NCBI GenBank assembly: GCA_028687525.1
Contig: JAQTZX010000047.1
Span: 1-8,375 of the forward strand
Direction: 5' to 3'
From: Candidatus Omnitrophota bacterium
GTDB lineage: Bacteria > Omnitrophota > Gorgyraeia > Gygaellales > Profunditerraquicolaceae
DNA length: 8,375 nt
Shown: piece by piece, positions 5,887 to 8,375 of the stretch
How positions within the stretch are numbered: position 1 is the stretch's first letter
How the letters are laid out: each line of letters starts with the position of its first letter
Notes under the pieces: generated by a model
The model's database searches: none
What the model was told of the DNA's origin: nothing
What the model saw: only the letters and a program-made list of their open reading frames with translations
Program-made: the position numbers and the translations under genes

Positions 5887-6067
5887 CTTAGCAGTCTGTT
5901 GAAAAAGCCTGCCGGCCGGCAGGCCCAATCTGCTGCGTTGCGTGTGTCGTTCCATTGTGCGGCGTACACATATCGTACGCCTGCCAAACTATCCTTATGG
6001 TTTGGGTGCTCCGCAGTCACTTCCGCAGGCGCCTTGCGTCTTGGATCTTTTGATCAAACTGCTTAAG
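5887..6067. mobile_element. Candidate miniature inverted-repeat element (about 181 bp)
   Basis: The left end begins CTTAGCAGTCTGTTGAAAAA. Its reverse complement (CTTTTTCAACAGACTGCTAA) resembles the right end, CTTTTGATCAAACTGCTTAA at 6047-6066, apart from small indels. Inside are further symmetrical pieces: GGCGTAC/GTACGCC (5961-5981), CCAAAC/GTTTGG (5985-6005), and TGCTGCGTTGCG near the left end against GCCTTGCGTC near the right. There is no transposase and no clear target duplication. An 18-bp palindrome (5907-5924) sits just inside the left end. Similar sequence with ends like TTTTTCAACAGACTGC is, as I recall, repeated in many bacterial genomes. Exact ends are uncertain. Confidence 0.5.
5907..5924. 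repeat. Perfect 18-bp palindrome GCCTGCCGGCCGGCAGGC
   Basis: Self-complementary over all 18 bases. It shares GCCTGCCGG and CAGGC with the palindrome at 5597. Flanks read GAAAAA before and CCAATCTG after, as if the palindrome had been inserted into, or expanded from, GAAAAAGCCCAATCTG of the surrounding element. Confidence 0.7.
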
Positions 6068-6139
6068 AAGGTTCTTCACCATGCTGTTGGTGATCAATTA
6101 TTAAAAAGAACGAAAAATCCGTTTATCCCGGGATACTAC
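6068..6139. other. Gap between frr and the repeat element
   Basis: No gene. It contains two small inverted repeats: TCACCA/TGGTGA (6076-6093) and the 12-bp palindrome TATCCCGGGATA (6124-6135), which lies 4 nt after the frr stop. On the transcribed strand the latter is followed by AT-rich sequence with T runs, but its loop would be only 4 nt with a 4-bp stem, so it is at best a weak terminator. Confidence 0.35.
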
Positions 6140-6700
6140 TTAAAATTCAAGGATCTCTTTGTCTTTGTTTTTAAGGATTTCTTCTATTTTTGCGGAATAT
6201 TTATCGACAAGTTTCTGCAGTTCTTCAATGGCTTTGAATTTATCATCCTCGGAGATCACCTTGTCCTTCTCGAGTTTTTCCATAAGCTCTTTCGAATCGC
6301 GGCGGATGGTCCTGACCGATATCTTGGCTTCTTCGGATATCTTATTCACCACTTTGGTAAGTTCAAGACGCCGTTCCTTGGATAACTGCGGGACAGGCAA
6401 TTTTACAACTTTACCGTCATTGAACGGGGTGATCCCCAAGTTCGACTTCAAAATGGTTTTTTCGATCTCGGGAATGACTTTGGGATCCCAAGGCTGTATC
6501 ATAAGCATATGCGCGTCGGGAACGGATATCGACGCCAACTGCTTTAAGATTGTCGGCGTACCGTAATAATCAACATGCATACCTTCCACCAGATGCGGGC
6601 TCGCCCTGCCGGTACGAATCTCGGAAAATTCCCGCAGAAGAAAATCCATAGTCTTTTTCAATTTATCCTCTGTTGTATGCAACACTTCCCTGACCGTCAT
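6140..6700 (-). CDS. frr: Ribosome recycling factor
   Basis: RRF, with EF-G, splits the post-termination ribosome in the cytoplasm. The 186-residue product matches the family (185 in E. coli). Seen: the N-terminal helix of domain I, the conserved RTGRASPHLVEGMHVDYYGTP joining domain I to domain II, the domain II stretch ISVPDAHMLMIQPWDP, NLGITPFNDGKVVKLPVPQLSKERR, and the long charged C-terminal helices. The ATG at 6700 is chosen. A GTG two codons upstream (6706) shares its first G with the AGAGAGG Shine-Dalgarno site, so it cannot be used with it, whereas the ATG lies 5 nt from it. It is 24 nt downstream of pyrH, in the classic order. Nothing unusual in the protein. Confidence 0.97.
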   Translation of the reverse strand: MTVREVLHTTEDKLKKTMDFLLREFSEIRTGRASPHLVEGMHVDYYGTPTILKQLASISVPDAHMLMIQPWDPKVIPEIEKTILKSNLGITPFNDGKVVKLPVPQLSKERRLELTKVVNKISEEAKISVRTIRRDSKELMEKLEKDKVISEDDKFKAIEELQKLVDKYSAKIEEILKNKDKEILEF

Positions 6701-6724
6701 AGGCACCTCTCTTTTGAATAAAAA

Positions 6725-7447
6725 TCAGTTGATAAACGTACCTATTTTTTCCCCCAGAAGAAGACGTTTAATATTCCCCTCCCGCGTGAGATTAAAAACG
6801 ACAATAGGCAGTTTATTATCCATGCACAGGCTTACCGCAGTCGCGTCCATAAACCGGAGGTCCTGCTGCAATACTTCTATGTATTTTATAGTTTCGAATT
6901 TCCGGGCTTCTCTGACTTTAACCGGATCAGCGCTATACACCCCGTCCACCTTGGTAGCTTTTAAAAGCGCCTGCGCGTTGATCTCTACCGCACGAAGGGC
7001 CGCCGCGGTATCGGTGGTAAAAAACGGATTGCCCGTCCCGGCCACAAAAATAACCACCCTGCCTTTTTCAAGATGGCGTATCGCCTTCCTGCGTATATAT
7101 GGTTCCGCGATCCGCTGTATCTCGATGGCAGTCATTACCCGGGTAGGGATACCGATCTTCTCTAAAACGTCCTGAAGAGCCAGGCCGTTTATAACCGTGG
7201 CCAGCATCCCCATATAATCCGCGACCGACCTGTCCAGGTCCAGGCCTAAAGAAGCGGTATTTTCCTGCCCCCTGAGGATATTGCCTCCGCCTAACACTAT
7301 AGCCGCATCTACGCCTAATTCCCTGATCTCCCGTACCTGATGGGCTATTGAAAGAAGAATTTCATGAGCGATCCCGTGGTTTTTATCCCCCTGCAGGGCC
7401 TCTCCGCTTAATTTAAGGACTATTCTTTTATAAACGGGTTCAGGCAT
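6725..7447 (-). CDS. pyrH: UMP kinase
   Basis: Converts UMP to UDP with ATP in pyrimidine nucleotide synthesis, and so feeds UDP-sugar as well as RNA and DNA pools. At 240 residues it matches bacterial UMPK (about 240), a hexameric amino-acid-kinase-fold enzyme. Seen: the ATP-site KLSGEAL (12-18), the glycine loop VLGGGNILRG (51-60), ADYMGMLATVINGLA (76-90), GTGNPFFTTDTAA (137-149, UMP contacts), and KATKVDGVYSADP (163-175). Its ATG shares one base with the tsf stop (TGATG) and no strong SD stands before it, so it is probably translated by coupling to tsf. Confidence 0.97.
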   Translation of the reverse strand: MPEPVYKRIVLKLSGEALQGDKNHGIAHEILLSIAHQVREIRELGVDAAIVLGGGNILRGQENTASLGLDLDRSVADYMGMLATVINGLALQDVLEKIGIPTRVMTAIEIQRIAEPYIRRKAIRHLEKGRVVIFVAGTGNPFFTTDTAAALRAVEINAQALLKATKVDGVYSADPVKVREARKFETIKYIEVLQQDLRFMDATAVSLCMDNKLPIVVFNLTREGNIKRLLLGEKIGTFIN

Positions 7448-7971
7448 CAGCCACCGATCTTATAGCGGACAAATCGCCGGATGACGATATTTTCCTTGTA
7501 TTTCGCGACCAAACCGCCCAAGAGATCCTTAATGCTCAAGCCGGGATCTTTTATGAACGGCTGTTCCAGGAGACAATTCGCCTTCAGAAACTGTTCTTTA
7601 TCCTTAGCGGTTTCCAGGACTTCAGCCGGGACTTCCCCGGTATTTATATACGACGGGTCACAAGCCGCTACCTGCATGGCGACATCTTTGGTAAACTGTA
7701 TAAAATCATCATTGCGCGCCACGAAATCCGTCTCGCTGGAGACTTCCACCAAAACGCCTATTTTATTGCCCATGTGCAGATAGGCTTCCACCCGGCCTTC
7801 TTTTGCCGTACTGCCCTGTCTCTTTGCGGCAATCTCCAGACCCCGCTTGCGCAATAATTGAATTGCTTTATCAAAATCACCTTCAGCCTCCGTCAAAGCC
7901 TTCTGGCAATCGCCGATGCTCGCCGAACTCACCCTGCGTAATTCCTTGATCATATCTACCGAAACAACCAT
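7447..7971 (-). CDS. tsf: Elongation factor Ts, short form
   Basis: EF-Ts releases GDP from EF-Tu. Seen: the N-terminal UBA-like domain IKELRRVSSASIGDCQKAL (8-26), running on to AIQLLRKRGL (36-45), and the EF-Tu-contacting signature ETDFVARNDDF (80-90). A single core domain follows, ending NIVIRRFVRYKIGG. With 174 residues it is much shorter than E. coli EF-Ts (about 280) and near the Thermus type (about 196), so it lacks the duplicated core and coiled-coil insertion. The ATG at 7971 is chosen: AAGGAG lies 10 nt upstream, and the upstream frame to 8064 overlaps rpsB and has no EF-Ts similarity. The usual TGAGMMDC reads SSASIGDC here. It is 25 nt from rpsB and overlaps pyrH by 1 nt. Confidence 0.96.
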   Translation of the reverse strand: MVVSVDMIKELRRVSSASIGDCQKALTEAEGDFDKAIQLLRKRGLEIAAKRQGSTAKEGRVEAYLHMGNKIGVLVEVSSETDFVARNDDFIQFTKDVAMQVAACDPSYINTGEVPAEVLETAKDKEQFLKANCLLEQPFIKDPGLSIKDLLGGLVAKYKENIVIRRFVRYKIGG

Positions 7972-7981
7972 CTCTTTATTA

Positions 7982-7987
7982 CTCCTT
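7982..7987 (-). promoter_or_regulatory. tsf Shine-Dalgarno site, decides the start
   Basis: AAGGAG on the minus strand, 10 nt before the ATG at 7971, lies in the short rpsB-tsf gap. It supports that start over the in-frame ATG at 8064 inside rpsB. Confidence 0.7.
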
Positions 7988-7996
7988 CCTGAATTA

Positions 7997-8375
7997 TTAT
8001 AAACCTGTCTTCTTGCGTACCGGACCACCCGTACGCCCCTTCCGCGCGGTCTTTGAATCTTCACCGGGAGGCTCGGTCTTTTCCACTATCTCCTCTATCT
8101 CTTTGATCCTGACTTCTTCTTCCGGTAAAACCAGCGCGGCATCATCACTTTTTTTCTGATCCTTAACGATCGCCCCTTCATGGGTCAGATAAGAAAGGAA
8201 TTTATTCCTGCCTTCGATGATACTCTCGGCGATAAGGCCGGCTACGATACGGATTGATTTTGTCGCGTCGTCATTGCCCGGGATGGGAAAATCAACCAGG
8301 CCGGGATCGGAATTCGTATCGATAAAACCGATAACCGGAATGAGCAGCCGCCGGGCTTCCCTGACCGCGGTCTCT
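7997..8375 (-). CDS. rpsB: Ribosomal protein uS2 (S2), C-terminal part (runs off the window)
   Basis: The last 125 residues of 30S protein S2, in frame from 8374. Seen: AVREARRLLIPVIGFIDTNSDP, then VDFPIPGNDDATKSIRIVAGLIAESIIEGR, the typical end of the S2 core. About 70 more residues follow, first helical and acidic (ALVLPEEEVRIKEIEEIVEK), then strongly basic (ARKGRTGGPVRKKTGL). Many S2 proteins end about 20-25 residues after the EGR, so this tail is long; extended tails are known in several phyla. It ends with tandem stops TAATAA. This frame is open at the window edge. tsf follows after 25 nt. Confidence 0.95.
   Translation of the reverse strand, partial: ETAVREARRLLIPVIGFIDTNSDPGLVDFPIPGNDDATKSIRIVAGLIAESIIEGRNKFLSYLTHEGAIVKDQKKSDDAALVLPEEEVRIKEIEEIVEKTEPPGEDSKTARKGRTGGPVRKKTGL

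Noticed and set aside
5870..5910. Sigma-70 promoter for the tRNA cluster
   Set aside because: A TTCAAC/TTACTC pair with 17-nt spacing can be drawn, but both boxes are poor matches and lie within the repeat end; not supportable.
6124..6135. Intrinsic terminator after frr
   Set aside because: The palindrome TATCCCGGGATA allows only a 4-bp stem with a 4-nt loop, and the T-rich part is not a clean run directly after it.
7972..8064. N-terminal extension of tsf
   Set aside because: It overlaps the rpsB 3' end in another frame and gives a basic stretch unlike EF-Ts; the SD supports 7971.

Overview
The window is a compact bacterial housekeeping segment in which every recognisable gene lies on the minus strand. 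The text therefore reads from high to low coordinates in the direction of transcription. The order is: 3' part of rpsB, tsf, pyrH, frr, tRNA-Lys(UUU), tRNA-Leu(UAG), tRNA-Gly(GCC), ptsN-like EIIA, yvcK, ptsH (HPr), ptsI (Enzyme I), a sugar-1-phosphate nucleotidyltransferase, and the 5' part of metK. rpsB and metK are cut by the window edges. No phage, transposase, CRISPR or secretion genes are visible.

Region by region. Positions 6140-8375 hold the common rpsB-tsf-pyrH-frr block for translation and UMP phosphorylation, with short gaps and a 1-nt tsf/pyrH overlap. Positions 5240-5869 hold three tRNA genes, separated by a 339-bp non-coding spacer full of inverted repeats. Between frr and tRNA-Lys lies a 181-bp segment that looks like a miniature inverted-repeat element carrying an inserted GC-rich palindrome. 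Positions 3087-5192 hold a tight ptsN-yvcK-ptsH-ptsI cluster. Both ptsN/yvcK and ptsH/ptsI overlap, and a structured 125-nt leader precedes ptsH. Positions 1-1292 hold the nucleotidyltransferase and metK, separated by 91 nt of competing hairpins.

How the genes may work together: Enzyme I, HPr and EIIA form a complete PEP-dependent phosphorelay, but no sugar-specific EIIB/EIIC permease is present here. Its partner is YvcK, a UDP-sugar-responsive factor in the families where it has been studied. The arrangement therefore looks like a regulatory rather than a transport PTS. It resembles yvcK-crh of Bacillus merged with the ptsN side of the proteobacterial rpoN locus. The nucleotidyltransferase downstream may feed nucleotide-sugar synthesis.

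Organism: the short EF-Ts, the gene order and the GCCTGCCGGCAGGC-type palindromes in spacers suggest an uncultivated Gram-negative-type lineage. Omnitrophota (OP3) or a relative is my best guess, from remembered gene order and repeat style only. No search was possible, so treat the taxonomy as tentative.
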